Shown piece after piece: positions 34,448 through 44,564 of a stretch of 64,000 bases of DNA. The position numbers were made by a program, and so were the translations under genes. The first letter of the stretch is position 1, and every line of letters starts with the position of its first letter. Origin of the DNA: Vandiemenella viatica (lineage: Eukaryota; Arthropoda; Insecta; Orthoptera; Morabidae); assembly GCA_031002005.1 (NCBI GenBank), contig JARYHS010008074.1:266229930-266293929 (forward strand). Reading direction: 5' to 3'. The notes beneath the pieces are model-generated. The model was not told the DNA's origin and did not search any database. It saw nothing but the letters and a program-made list of their open reading frames with translations.

Positions 34448-35707
34448 GCTATGATATGGTGCTATTTGGTTTGCAGTAACATTATAATGAACTTTGGTCT
34501 TAGTTGGATCATTGTTTAGATGCTTCAGTAGTCTCCATGTTTTATGGCTGTCTCTTGCAAAATCTAAGTTTACAACAGTTTTAATCCACTGATACCGCTT
34601 TGTCTCTTAATAATGGAAATGAGTTTGTTTCCTGCTTCCACTATTGCTTCACCAAAAGGATCTTCTGTAAATAAATTGCTGTATTCTTTAAGTAGAGCAG
34701 CTTGATCTGATGTGAGACCGGGAATGTAAGATGTCTGACAACCACGAGGGATAGACATTCTGGAACATCTCTTTACAGCCGTCGTGAAGATGTCATAGCA
34801 TTCTGGTGTTGGTTCTATTGAAAGAACTTCGGAATCCAATAGTTCTGAGAATTTAGACCAATTTGCCTTTTTAAAGTTTTATATTCTACAGAAAGGTACT
34901 TCCTGTGGTCTAACTGCGGCATATATTTGACACATTATTGGTCTACGCTGTGAGTTGGGTATTGGGGAACAGACAGATTTAACACACTGGGGGCTAATAC
35001 TGCTACTACTGAATATGAGGTCAGGGTTGAAACCACGCCTCCATCGACCACTGTTGAATGATGCAGGTAGTTTTGCATCATGGATTAGAGAGAGGTGAAT
35101 TATTTCAGCCCATTCTTATACTGCAGCCCCATTCTCATCTTCATGGTCATAGCCCCAAACATTGCTATGACTGTTGAATCACCATTCACGATCTGTATGT
35201 CTTTATTATGGAAATTAGGTGGTTTGTTGACAGTGAATACAGCACCAGGTGGTTTATAAGAAGACGAGATGGTACAGTTCGTCATTTCTAGGAGGAATTT
35301 CAATGTCATTTTGTTCCGTGAATCCAGTGGACATTACTTGTACATCTGGACGTACAAAGATTGCACTTCTGTATTGATTAAGAGGTCTTTCTATAGCGAG
35401 ATGCATTCCGTATATTTTTGGTCTACGCATTTCATAGCTTCTGTGTGTATCCTGTAGGCACAATATATGGCACTGATATTGACTGCATAGGTCTTGTAGC
35501 TGCTCTTCCTTGGCTGGTGACATGCCTTCTATATTAACAGAGATGATTGTTAATTGTGGCCATGAAAAGGGCTTGGGTAGTAATGTTTCTGGTGTGAAAG
35601 GATCAGCCGTCAGGTCTTTTCGATTCATTCTCTGACGTTGTCCAGGGTACGCCTGATTGCTATTCTTCGCTTGATCGCTTAACTTTGCAATCTTCAAGGA
35701 GGCTCCT
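34448..35707 (-). pseudogene. Second LINE: endonuclease and linker
   Basis: The minus frame 35712-35254 gives the start of the endonuclease (LTIISVNIEGMSPAKEEQL, HILCLQDTHRSYEMRRPKI with the catalytic-type Asp, SAIFVRPDVQV). The frame 35309-35100 continues (VYKPPGAVF-like, then VNGDSTVIAMFG). The frame 34839-34570 is the linker (RCSRMSIPRGCQTSYIPGL, FTEDPFGEAIVEAGNKL). A degraded continuation reads to NVTANQIA at about 34470. The active-site Glu is replaced by Asp in LQDTH, which may be family-specific. Stops and frameshifts separate the pieces. Confidence 0.8.
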
Positions 35708-35712
35708 TTCAT

Positions 35713-38313
35713 ACACTCAGTAACTTCTCAATATTCTCAGCCCGTTCTGCTAACAAGACCATGTCATCAGCAAATTGTAGCATACTGATTTTTTCTACCT
35801 GAACACTTATTGCCACATGAAAATTATTCTTTTATTTCCTTTATTGCTACTTCTACATACAAGTTGATTATTAACGGGGATAGACTACAACCTTGTCTCA
35901 CACCCTTTCTAACTGATGCTAGTCTCTCATGATTCTCTACTTTTATTACAGCCACTTGATTCTTATATAGTTTATAAAGTATTCTTTAATCTTGATACTC
36001 TAGGCCTGACTTCATTAAAATTTTGAACATCTTGTCCCACCTAACATTATCAAAAGCTTTTTCTAAATCAACAAATGCCAGAAAAGTATCTTTAATACTT
36101 GAAGTGCGGATCAAGAATAATAATCTTAAAGCCAGAATTGCTTCCCTTGTACTGCGATTTTTCCTAAACCCAAACTGATCTTCACCTACTATGTCTTCTA
36201 CTACCCTTTCCATTAATCTGTATATTATTCTTGTCAGTAATTTTGAAGCATGTGATGTTGGACTTATGGTGCAATAATTATCACATTTGCCAGCTTGTGC
36301 TTTCTTGGGAAGTGTGAACATGATTTCTGTTATTAAAATCATGTTGGAATTTTTCCTGTTTCATAACTTTTTGATATCAGCTTGAATCATGTTTCAATTC
36401 CTTCTTCTCCGAGGGATTTAAGAAGTTCTGCAGGGATCTCATCAATTCCAACTGCCTTATTTGATTTCAAGTCATTCAGAGCTTTATGAAATTCTGCCAT
36501 CAAAACAGGATTTTTAAGTCATCAATGTTGACATTGCCTTCCTTTTCTATTAGGCTATTGTTCAAGTTGTCCCCATCATACAGTTTCTCAATGTGTTACT
36601 TCCATCGGTTGGCTCTCTCTTCCAAGCTTAAAAGAGTTTTCCCATCGGTGGCTTTAATGTTCACAAATCTTTTCTTCATTTCTCCAAAATTCTGTTTGAT
36701 CTTCCTATACACATCATCTACTTTACCTATGTTGTTGTTGTTTTTGTGGCTTTAGGGCGTGTTGACAACAAAGTAATTAGCGCCCTTACTTTACCTATGA
36801 CTATTTCCCTTTCTACTTCCTCATACTTTTCTTCAAGCCATTTTTCTTTCTTGCGATTCCTGTTTATTTCATTTCTAAATTGCCTGAATTGTTCTTTTCC
36901 TGCTTATCCTGAGCATTTTTGTGCTTTCTCCTCTGATCTATCAGTTTGAAAATTTCCACTGATCTAAGGTTTGCGGGCGGCTTGTTCCCTAAAGCCTAAT
37001 GTTTCTTTACCAGCTTTCATTATTTCGGTCTTTAATGCATTCTATTCGTCCTTAGTAGAGCTAGTTTCAAAATTACTTTTTAGTCCTAAGTCTACCATTT
37101 CTGCAAATTTCTCTCTCATGATAGTGTTTCAGTTTATTCACTTCCAGTCTGTTCTGCTTACATTGATTCCTTATTTGTTTGAATTTCAGCCTGCTCTTCA
37201 TTATTATCAAATTATGGTCAGAGTCTATGTCTGCTCCTGGGTACACTTTACAGTCTAGAACTTGATACCTGAATCTCTGTTTGACCATGATATAATCTAG
37301 CTGATATCTACCTGTATCCCCTGGACGTTTCCAGGTGTATATCCTTCTTCCAAGGTTCATAAACAGTTGGTTCGCCACTACTAGCTTATATCTTTCGCAA
37401 AATTCTAACAACCTGCTTCCTCGCTCATTTTTTTCTCCTAGTCGAAAAGATCCTACAGTATTCTCCTCTTTTCCTTCTCCCGCTATTGCATTCCAATCAC
37501 CCACGATTATTAGATTTTCCTCCCCCTTCACATATTGGATATTCGGCATATATTTTCTCTATTTGTTCGTCATCCACCTGTGACGTTGGCATATACACTT
37601 GTACTAATGTGGTTGGGGTGGGCATTGATTCTAACATCATCAAAATAATCCTGTCACTAAACTGTTCATAATAACTTACACATTTCGCTACTGTCATATT
37701 CATTACAAATCCTACACCAGTGACTCCATTCACAACTTTTGTGCTAATTATCCTGTGTTCCCCAGACAAGAAATCTTGTGCGTCCTTCAATTTAATCTCA
37801 CTAATTCCAACAACATCTAAGTTAAGTTGTTCCATCTCCCTTTTTAAGTTCTCTAGCCTACTTGCCATATTCAGAATTCTAACATTCCACACTCTGACTC
37901 GTAGAATGTTTCTATTCATTCTGATGACTCCTCTCTGAGTAGTCCCCACTCGGAGATCTGATTGGGGAACTATTTTACCCAGGAAGAAGCCATCATGATA
38001 TACGTCATTTGAGAAGATTACATGTCCTCAGGATACCCTTTGGGTCTTTAATGCAGTGGTTTCCCGTCGCCTTCTGCATCCTCATGCCATCGATCATTTT
38101 TGATTCATCAGACTTTAGGGGCTGTTTTCAACCCCAAGGGCAAGAGGATGCCCTGGACCACTCCCCGCTCTTCCACCCTCCATTTGGAGGCCGTTGTCAA
38201 GCTGTGGATGACTCCTCTTTCAGTTGCCAGAACTTTGTCCGTACAAACAGGGCGCACCACGTGAAGGAGAGGTTGACATTTAGTGGGAAAAGGCTAATAT
38301 CCAAACCCATTCT
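35713..38313 (-). pseudogene. Outer RTE: leader, endonuclease and first RT half
   Basis: Minus strand. The leader at 38313-37950 matches the leader of copy 2 (CCTTTTCC...TGTCAACCTCTCCTTCACGTGGTGC). The endonuclease spans 37949-37497 (RVRVWNVRILNMASRLENLK, LNLDVVGISEIKLKDAQDFL, GVGFVMN) and 37549-37073 (IIVGDWNAIAGEGKEENTVG, YQLDYIMVKQRFRYQ, DSDHNLIIMK). RT follows at 36342-35986 (FTLPKKAQAGKCDNY, FGFRKNRSTREAILALRL, FVDLEKAFDNVRWDKMFKIL) and reaches the FADD box at about 35775, with LAERAENIEKL just before the second LINE's insertion. Frames break near 37510, 36900 and 36350. Confidence 0.88.
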
Positions 38314-38834
38314 TGTATTATTCAGTTGCATAATGGGAATTAATATAAAGCAAGCTTCTGTTTTAAATTAATGATAAAGCCATAACCATCCAATATTTAT
38401 ATTTTTCCAGGTGATTTACAAAAGTAATATCTATTTATGGAATTAATTTCAAAATTTAAAATATTTAGGCCAACTTTTTGATTTTTTTTTTTTGAACCAA
38501 CAAAATTGTGCTGGCGAATAGTATGTTACATCACAAGGAAAGGCCTCAAAAATGATGTAAATTTACCTCTGAACTCTAGCTAAATTATGAGAGCTTCTAT
38601 AGCAATTCAAAAATTGTTTGTTTGCAGTTTTTTGTTCAAATTGTTGAAAATTTTTATATAGCTGTAATTCGAGAATTAGTAGATAGATCTAAATTAAATT
38701 TTGTATTAACCTACGTATATGAATAGCACATACCTGCCAAATTACATGAAAATTGTGGATGATGAGGTTTAGAGAGTGCGTTGACTCAGATATCGAATGT
38801 TAAAAATGAGTTAAAGGTATAGTTCCTTGTGCTT
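38314..38834. other. AT-rich non-coding stretch
   Basis: Nothing recognisable between the RTE 5' end and the ~140-bp repeats. Confidence 0.4.
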
Positions 38835-40195
38835 TTGGTGACATTTTTCTTCTGGTCTATGGAGACATGACCACCACAACTAGGAAGAAAACAAAACTCC
38901 TATTGTGCTTGTTCAATGTGTAGATCCTAGCAATTTTGGTGAATTTTCTCTGGTCCAGGCAGCAAGTCAATCTAACCACCTCAATTTTGAGATACGATAT
39001 CTCGAGAACTAAGAGAGCCACTTTCAATTTGTCTCGTCGATTTACAAAAGAATTCATCATCAAATATGGCGTTGTTGAAATTTTTTCAAGCGGCTTTCGA
39101 CCTAACCACCTTAATTTTGACATACAATATCTTGAGAAATAAGTGAGATATCAAATTTTTTTTATTCTTTACTCTTGATTTGTCTCACTGACAAATATAC
39201 AAATCAACCATTAAATTTTTTGGATCAGGATGGATTTTACCCTAACCTCCTCACTTTTGAGATACAATATCTCGAGAACTAAGTGATATATATATTCTTT
39301 CTTTTCAATTGGTCTCATCAAGTCACTTACTAATTCTTCATCAAATTTGGATATGGCGAAATGTTTGGGTTTAATTATAGATATGGGGATACCGCATACA
39401 ATCTCGTTCTGCCTCGCGTACTAAACATACAGATCATGTGGTATGTGACATCAATGTGATGTATGGTCCAGGCTGCATTACAACATAAACTCAATTGATT
39501 ATTGACAAAATTAAAATTTTATAAATATGTGTTTCACTTGTAATGCAGCCTGGACCAAAGTGAAATGTATCCATAATGCACGATATTACAGATACCCAAT
39601 TTTCAAATCATATCTATCACTGTTACTTTGTTGGTACACGCAGACTGAATATGTCATAATGACTTTACATGCACCACCTGATCTGTGTGTTTGCTACACA
39701 AGACGGTAAGAGATTGTAGCAGTATCCCCATATAGAATTAAACCAATTTTTCTTCTGGTCCAGGATACATTTCAACAGGGTCTACTGGAGATCGCGATTC
39801 CGCTACAACAACATTCAGTAATATCGTTGGAATACTGCTGTAGTCAGTCGCAAAACGTATTGTTTTCAAGCAGTAATTCCGTTGTAATGCAGCCTGGACC
39901 ATTAATTCAAGCAGTAATTAGGTTGTAATACGGCCTGGACCAGCATGAAACCGTTAAATGTACTTCTGAAAGAATTTCTAGTGGAGTCTTCCATTTGACC
40001 ACTGCAGTATTATGATAATAACTTCTAGCAGAATCGCGATCTCCAGTAATCCCTTTCAACCTAGCCACGTCAATTTTGAGATACAATATGTCGAGAACTA
40101 AGGAGATATATATATATATAAAACTCGTCGAGTTACATAAGAATTCATCATCAAATTGCGGCGCCACGGTTATCGTAGAATCCCCGATCCTATTG
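38835..40195. repeat. ~140-bp TCGAGAACTAAG repeats with a foldback insert
   Basis: Units of GAGATACAATATCTCGAGAACTAAG, then TTTGTCTCGTCGAGTTACATAAGAATTCATCATCAAAT, then TTTTTCTTCTGGTCCAGG occur near 38990, 39126, 39263 and 40082, with spacing about 137 bp. The series is interrupted by a foldback at 39365-39748. Open frames here are repeat by-products. Confidence 0.7.
39365..39748. mobile_element. Foldback/MITE-like element
   Basis: The left arm GGGTTTAATTATAGATATGGGGATACCGC...CAATCTCGTTCTGCC...ACAGATCATGTGGT is mirrored by the right arm ending ...GCAGTATCCCCATATAGAATTAAACC. It interrupts a unit of the ~140-bp repeat: GCGAAAT before it and TTTTTCTTCTGGTCCAGG after it are normally contiguous. 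A partial copy of the right end is near 42580-42625. Confidence 0.65.
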
Positions 40196-40614
40196 TGAAA
40201 CTGATAAACAAATGCAGAATAAACCAGAAGTAGCACAGTCACAGAATATGTAGGGCCTAAATTAATAATATCAACTCCATTTACACAAATTACTGAAATT
40301 ATTTTGTTAATTCTTTGATGGAAAAGGAGTTGTCAGTTAAAAATCATGTCCGTTAATTTTTGTCTCTAAAGAGCAATTCCTTAATACTATTCAGCCTTAT
40401 TGTACCGTAACTAAATTAATAAGTATGCTATGTTATAATTCAAGGCACAAATAAATTTACCTTAGGTTTTGTTACAGAATTAACTGTTTCTTCTACCATT
40501 TCCAGTAAATGACATCACATTATTAATAGAACAAACCAGCACTTTTACAGTGACAGCATTTATTAGTAACAGGTCATTAAAAAATGTCTACACCTGAAAC
40601 AAATATTTGACGCT

Positions 40615-40953
40615 ATGTCGTCAACTGAATACAACAGACATGCCAAACATGAAACGACTGAAAAGCGACCAGAAAACAACTACAACAAAACAACACTTCT
40701 TCCAGCTTCCACTAAACAAACCATAGACAATACTAGAAACAAACTTCTAACGAGCAGAGATAATATGCTAACGAGAGTTGCTGCCATGGTTGCTGCCATG
40801 GAGGAAGGAATTATATGGAGAAGAAGTGAGCTTAAATCGGTGAAGCAAGCACTAAACTCTCCCGCATGGTGGCAGCACCGGCAGCGACCATATGGCGCTT
40901 CCCAACAATTAAGGTGTTCACATTGTGGTAGAGGCAGTGATTATTTCATTTAG
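40615..40953 (+). other. Open frame upstream of the THAP exon, uncertain
   Basis: A 112-codon frame without recognisable domain. Its 3' part (MEEGIIWRR at about 40798) is similar to an inverted sequence at about 43975-43840 upstream of Sec31. It may be a 5' leader, a pseudo-exon or a repeat fragment rather than a protein. Confidence 0.3.
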
Positions 40954-40975
40954 TATTGTGTATAAGTGTTTAAAA

Positions 40976-41046
40976 ATGCCAGCTTGTGTTGCGTACGGTT
41001 GCACAAATAGGCCAGACAGGAATGAACCTGGAATATCATTTCATAA
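40976..41046 (+). CDS. THAP zinc-finger protein, first coding exon
   Basis: Starting at ATG 40976 the exon encodes MPACVAYGCTN, then RPDRNEPGISFHK, the first part of a THAP domain: the first two zinc-ligand cysteines in C-x4-C spacing and the conserved G-I-S-F-H-K motif. It ends at a good donor (AA|GTAAGT, 41047) in phase 2, splitting the Lys codon exactly where THAP genes commonly continue with FP. THAP domains are C2CH DNA-binding modules found in chromatin regulators and in P-element/THAP9 transposases. No second exon (W..A..R, then CS.HF) was found before Sec31. It could be a host gene whose later exons lie elsewhere, or a displaced P-element exon. Confidence 0.75.
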
Positions 41047-41049
41047 GTA

Positions 41050-41386
41050 AGTTGAATTGTAATTATCGTTGTTGAAGTGAGCGGTAGACACAGCAAACTT
41101 TGCAGCACGTCTATAAATATTTAGTCATAGCTCTCAATGGGATGACTTTGTTCGCAAATTAAGGTGACTGAATAAATTTTCACAGATTATCAATTGAACA
41201 ACTTGTGTTTCAGTTTGCAAAATGTTTAACTTCTTTTTAAAAAAATAAACCAAAATTTGAATGCACATTTCTGCTAAATACTTTTTAAAACGTTTCACAA
41301 ATGTTACTTATATCAAGTGAACGATGAATAAGACCATCTCTACTTTTGTACGTTTTGAGAGATCCCCAAAATAATAGAAATGGAGA
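41050..41386. other. AT-rich sequence after the THAP exon
   Basis: Follows the splice donor at 41047, so presumably intronic. No coding similarity was found. Confidence 0.4.
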
Positions 41387-42010
41387 TCACAATATACTAA
41401 CACACTCTTCACTTTTTAATATTTTTAGATGTTTGTGTACCACAAATCCTGAAATGTAGTGTACAATATGATCTATTAAAACAGTTAGTGCACCTGCATC
41501 AAACATACATTCGTGGTCGGACTTGGGAGGAAACTGTAATTCTTTTTCCTCTTCAATAATTCGATGATGTCTTGATGTAAAATTTATAATATGTTCTGGA
41601 GCATGATTAACAATTTTTCCAGGAGTATACAATTACCAGTGTTTGCATATTTCACTTCACATTTCAAGAGTAGGTTTTTTTTTTTATAAGCTGCTTTAAA
41701 TTGTATGGGCAGTGGGATTGTTTGAATTCCTCCCCCCCCCCTCCACCCCCCAAAGATCTGATACATTGTAAAAATATTTCAAAGTGATCCTGACTAAATT
41801 TATATGCTAATATATATTTTAAGATTTTTTGATCAATAACTAAGGAATTAAAGAAATACTTCAAACATGAATCAGAAAACCTAAGAATCCAGTGCTCCTA
41901 CTGCTGTCAAGTATTATCTTGCCATATGGTGACACTTTCAAATTACATATATAACTTTCTGTTTCAATCAATCTTGTATCACTGTTTCCTAATTACACTT
42001 GGATATTATG
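41387..42010 (-). pseudogene. P-element/THAP9-type transposase, C-terminal half
   Basis: The minus strand reads, in order with frame changes: SPYGKIILDSSRSTGFLGFL (about 41960-41890), then YILAYKFSQDHFEIFLQCIR followed by SLGG (41830-41750), QFKAAYKKNLLLKCEVKYA-like sequence and TGNCIL (about 41715-41650), and HIVHYISGFVVHKHLKILKS with EEC (about 41480-41400). These are hallmark segments of P-element and THAP9 transposases (S.RKTGFLGF, Y.LSQDH.E.FF..IR..GG, Y.AG.V...L.....C..C). A GGGGGG run and stops show decay. It lies opposite to, and 340 bp from, the THAP exon. Confidence 0.8.
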
Positions 42011-43239
42011 GAGCGTGTGCTCCATTGAAATTAAATAAAATAATAATACCCTTAGTCTTTTTTTGTGGCTGTAGATGTTTTGGCAAATAAAATTCTATTA
42101 AAATAATTTTTAACAGACTTTTTTTCCTTAATTTCTAATGTTTATAGATAGCATCAATTGAGATACATACATAAGAGAGCGTGCATAAACCACATAGCTC
42201 CAATTTGGCCTCCTGTGAACCACTATCCCTCCCCATGTAGACCAACTTGGCTTTTGCCTCCACCCCCCTTCCCCCCCCCCCCTCACCTAGCAAGTAGGTT
42301 TTTTTCCCCCTTTTGATTCCAGAAGACATTTTGCACTGTTTTCTCTTGTCAGACTATTATAAATTACATAAGGAGATAATTAGCTGAGGGAAATAAATAG
42401 GTTTAATTCTAGATCATGATACTGCTACAACTACTTTAGGCCTACTACCAGTACAGGGATCTAGCTTTTTTTAAAATTATTCCTAGCAGTTGAGGTTAGG
42501 TTGAAATACAGCCTGGACCAGAAGAAAAATGTCATAAAAGTGGTACGGATAATTCTTTGATAGCTGCGTGTGGCAGAAAGGTGCTATAGCGGTATCGCCA
42601 TCTAGAATTAAACCAATAAATATTCACATGCTGTTGTGAATTCCATTCCTCATTTTAACTGTGACAAATTTTATGAAAGGATAGCTACGTGGCCTGGCTT
42701 GGAATCCCCCCCCCTCTCCCTACATAGCTCAACGTAGCCTTCCAGCACCCCCCCCCCCCCCGGACCAGGCCGTGTAGTTTGTGCACGGTCCCTACCTTTA
42801 ACCACATGTTAATTCATTATTAATAATGTGAAGTAAAGGAAAATAATGAATCAAATTCTGTGTCATAAAGTTACTTGTACATTCCTGTAATAGCAACAAT
42901 TGTGAAACGGCTCTTTTATTTTTAAAGGTAATAATAAAGCCTCTGCCCTTTTAAACAGAAGTTGAAGTAGAGTTCTTCTAGCGTGATAAGTTATTTTGTT
43001 GAAAAAAGTATAGGCTTGTTCAGACAGTGACTCATCATCGCATTTATGATTGGAGCACACTTGCTTGAAGTTACTTAAAAGAACACCGCATGATGCCAAC
43101 CATACATTATAGTAAAGTATCACTCTTTACTTTTTGTTGATACACTTTATATTAACTATAAATTATGCGGAAACATTTTATTTCTGGTACCAGCCTACAA
43201 AATGTCTGGGTTGCTCATCCCTAGAGTGGGTCCTCTTAC
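42011..43239. other. Non-coding stretch with homopolymer C runs
   Basis: Contains C-rich runs near 41730, 42270 and 42700-42760 and fragments of the ~140-bp repeat (CAGCCTGGACCAGAAGAAAAATG at about 42510). The minus frame 43123-42863 shows no family I recognise. Confidence 0.4.
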
Positions 43240-43800
43240 TTTTTTCTGGTCTAGGACACATTTCAGACTAACCACAAGTGGTAGTAATAAAACTGAAATA
43301 TCCATTCTGCATGTCAACCATGTAATCATTGTGGCTTTGACAGAATTAATTTTTGGTCCAGCCTGCATCCAAACCTAAACCCCTCAATTTGGTTGTTGTA
43401 TATCCCCCAAACTAAGCAAGATATCGAAAACATTTATTCCTTATTATCGAGTTTTTTCGTCGTGTTACATAAGAATCCATCATTAAATTTGACTTTTGCG
43501 AAATTTTTCTTCTGCATTTCAACTCAAGACACCTCACTTTTGAGACAGTATATCTCGAGAACTAGGTGAAATATCGAAAAATTTTACTCTTTATTTTTTA
43601 TTTGTCTCGTCTTTTTAAATAAAAATTCATCATAAAATTTGACTTTGAATAATTTTTTCTTCTGAATTTCAACCAAAACCATTTCACATTTGAGACAGAA
43701 TATCTCGAAAACTAAGCAGGATATCAAAAAATTTTATTCTTCATTTTTTATTTGTCTCATCGAGTTACATAATAATCCATCACCAGATTGCGGCGTCACG
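43240..43800 (+). repeat. ~140-bp TCGAGAACTAAG repeats, four units
   Basis: Units near 43395, 43548 and 43690 (TATATCTCGAGAACTAGG and variants) plus a partial unit at 43240, each followed by TTTGTCTCGTCGAGTTACATAAGAATCCATC. Ends ATTGCGGCGTCACGTTTATCCTAGAGTCCCC, a segment also found at 40155-40190 after the other block of this repeat. Confidence 0.7.
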
Positions 43801-44229
43801 TTTATCCTAGAGTCCCCTTGAGGTGTTTAACCATACTCCCCGTGTTTGTTGGGAAGCGGTCAAGTCCCCACCACTCCGGCCATGCCCCCCCACTCCTCCG
43901 CCGGCCTGCTTCACTTCCATGCGTGGCAAAGGTCTCTTGCGTCGTCTCCATATTATTCCTTCCTCCATGGTTGCTGCGTGCTAGCAAAGATGTGGTAACC
44001 ATAAAGTTACCCTTGTCTAATTTAAGTCTCTGCTGTGTAGTTGTGTCAAAGAGTATCAAAACACCGCATTCGTCAAAGTATAAGGCCACGTTGGAAGTGT
44101 TGACGACCTGGCTTTTACCTAGACAGGCGCGGATATTTGTTTATGATAGGGTGCAGCAGTTTCGTTATACATTTGACACATTAAAGTACGTGGCATTATT
44201 GTCCTCTTACACTTCCTCATGACCTTTAA

Positions 44230-44361
44230 TTTCCTTTAAAGAAGCATTATGAGTTCTACATACTGATGTGTGACCGGTTGTGCTGTGTTTACAAATGTGT
44301 TTCTTTGAAGTAAAAAGAGTGAAAACAGTTACAATTGTAATGTTTTAGGTTAGCAATCACG
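44230..44361 (+). promoter_or_regulatory. Sec31 5' leader, with possible UTR splice acceptor
   Basis: The stretch before the Sec31 start codon contains a pyrimidine-poor but plausible acceptor (TTGTAATGTTTTAG|GTTAGC at about 44348), so a non-coding first exon upstream is possible. No clear TATA box is visible. Confidence 0.35.
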
Positions 44362-44564
44362 ATGAAGCTGAAAGAGATAGATCGCACTGTGAACGTCTCA
44401 TGGTCACCGGCTTCTCATCATCCAATACTTCTAGCTGCAGGGACGGCTGCACAGCAGTTAGATGCTTCATTTAGTACATCTGCAGCGATGGAAATATATT
44501 CCTTGAATTTAGGAGAACCAGGACTTGATATGGAGCTACGTGCGTCAGCGCCTAGCGATTACAG
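44362..44564 (+). CDS. Sec31: Sec31 (COPII coat), coding exon 1
   Basis: Encodes MKLKEIDRTVNVSWSPASHH, then LLAAGTAAQQLDASFST and MEIYSLNLGEPGLDM. This is the conserved N-terminus of Sec31, the WD40/alpha-solenoid subunit that with Sec13 forms the outer cage of COPII vesicles budding from the endoplasmic reticulum. The N-terminus begins the WD40 propeller. The exon ends in phase 2 at DY(AG|GTAGTC); the Arg codon is completed by G of exon 2. The start is the first Met, matching the family start MKLKEI. No disruption is seen, so this is a live host gene, partial in this window. Confidence 0.95.

Larger units (their letters stand above)
18996..35712 (-). mobile_element. Second LINE (19001-35707), inserted in the RTE
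   Basis: A non-LTR element on the minus strand, flanked by the 5-bp TSD TTCAT, ending 3' in an AAT-repeat tail (ATTATTATTATTATT at 19000-19016, + strand). From 5' to 3': endonuclease domain 35712-35254, linker 34839-34448 (RGCQTSYIPGLTSDQAALLKEYS), interruption, RT start 28830-28159, interruption by a DNA transposon at 20108-28158, RT end 20107-19591 with FLYADDLALV, and a C-terminal Cys/His segment 19503-19036. Its 3' segment is the same family as 429-930. Everything from 20.1 to 28.2 kb and from about 28.85 to 34.4 kb is later insertion or replacement. Confidence 0.85.
18285..38313 (-). mobile_element. Outer RTE LINE of the nested tower
   Basis: An RTE element on the minus strand in two pieces: 5' leader, endonuclease and first RT half at about 38313-35708, and the RT end plus C-terminus at 19000-18285. 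Joined across the insertion, + strand TTTTGTTCAT (to 19000) plus ACACTCAGTAAC (from 35713) reproduces the sequence seen in copy 2 around 4715-4745. The element was therefore split by a 16.7 kb insertion flanked by TTCAT (18996-19000 and 35708-35712). It retains a full-length layout, but each frame is broken. Confidence 0.85.

Noticed and set aside
35254..35712. Second LINE endonuclease as part of the outer RTE
   Set aside because: Motifs differ (NIEG, LQDTH) from the RTE endonuclease, and a TTCAT target duplication marks the boundary.
43788..44222. 144-codon + strand frame upstream of Sec31
   Set aside because: No recognisable domain; overlaps a repeat end and an inverted repeated segment. 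Not supported as a gene.
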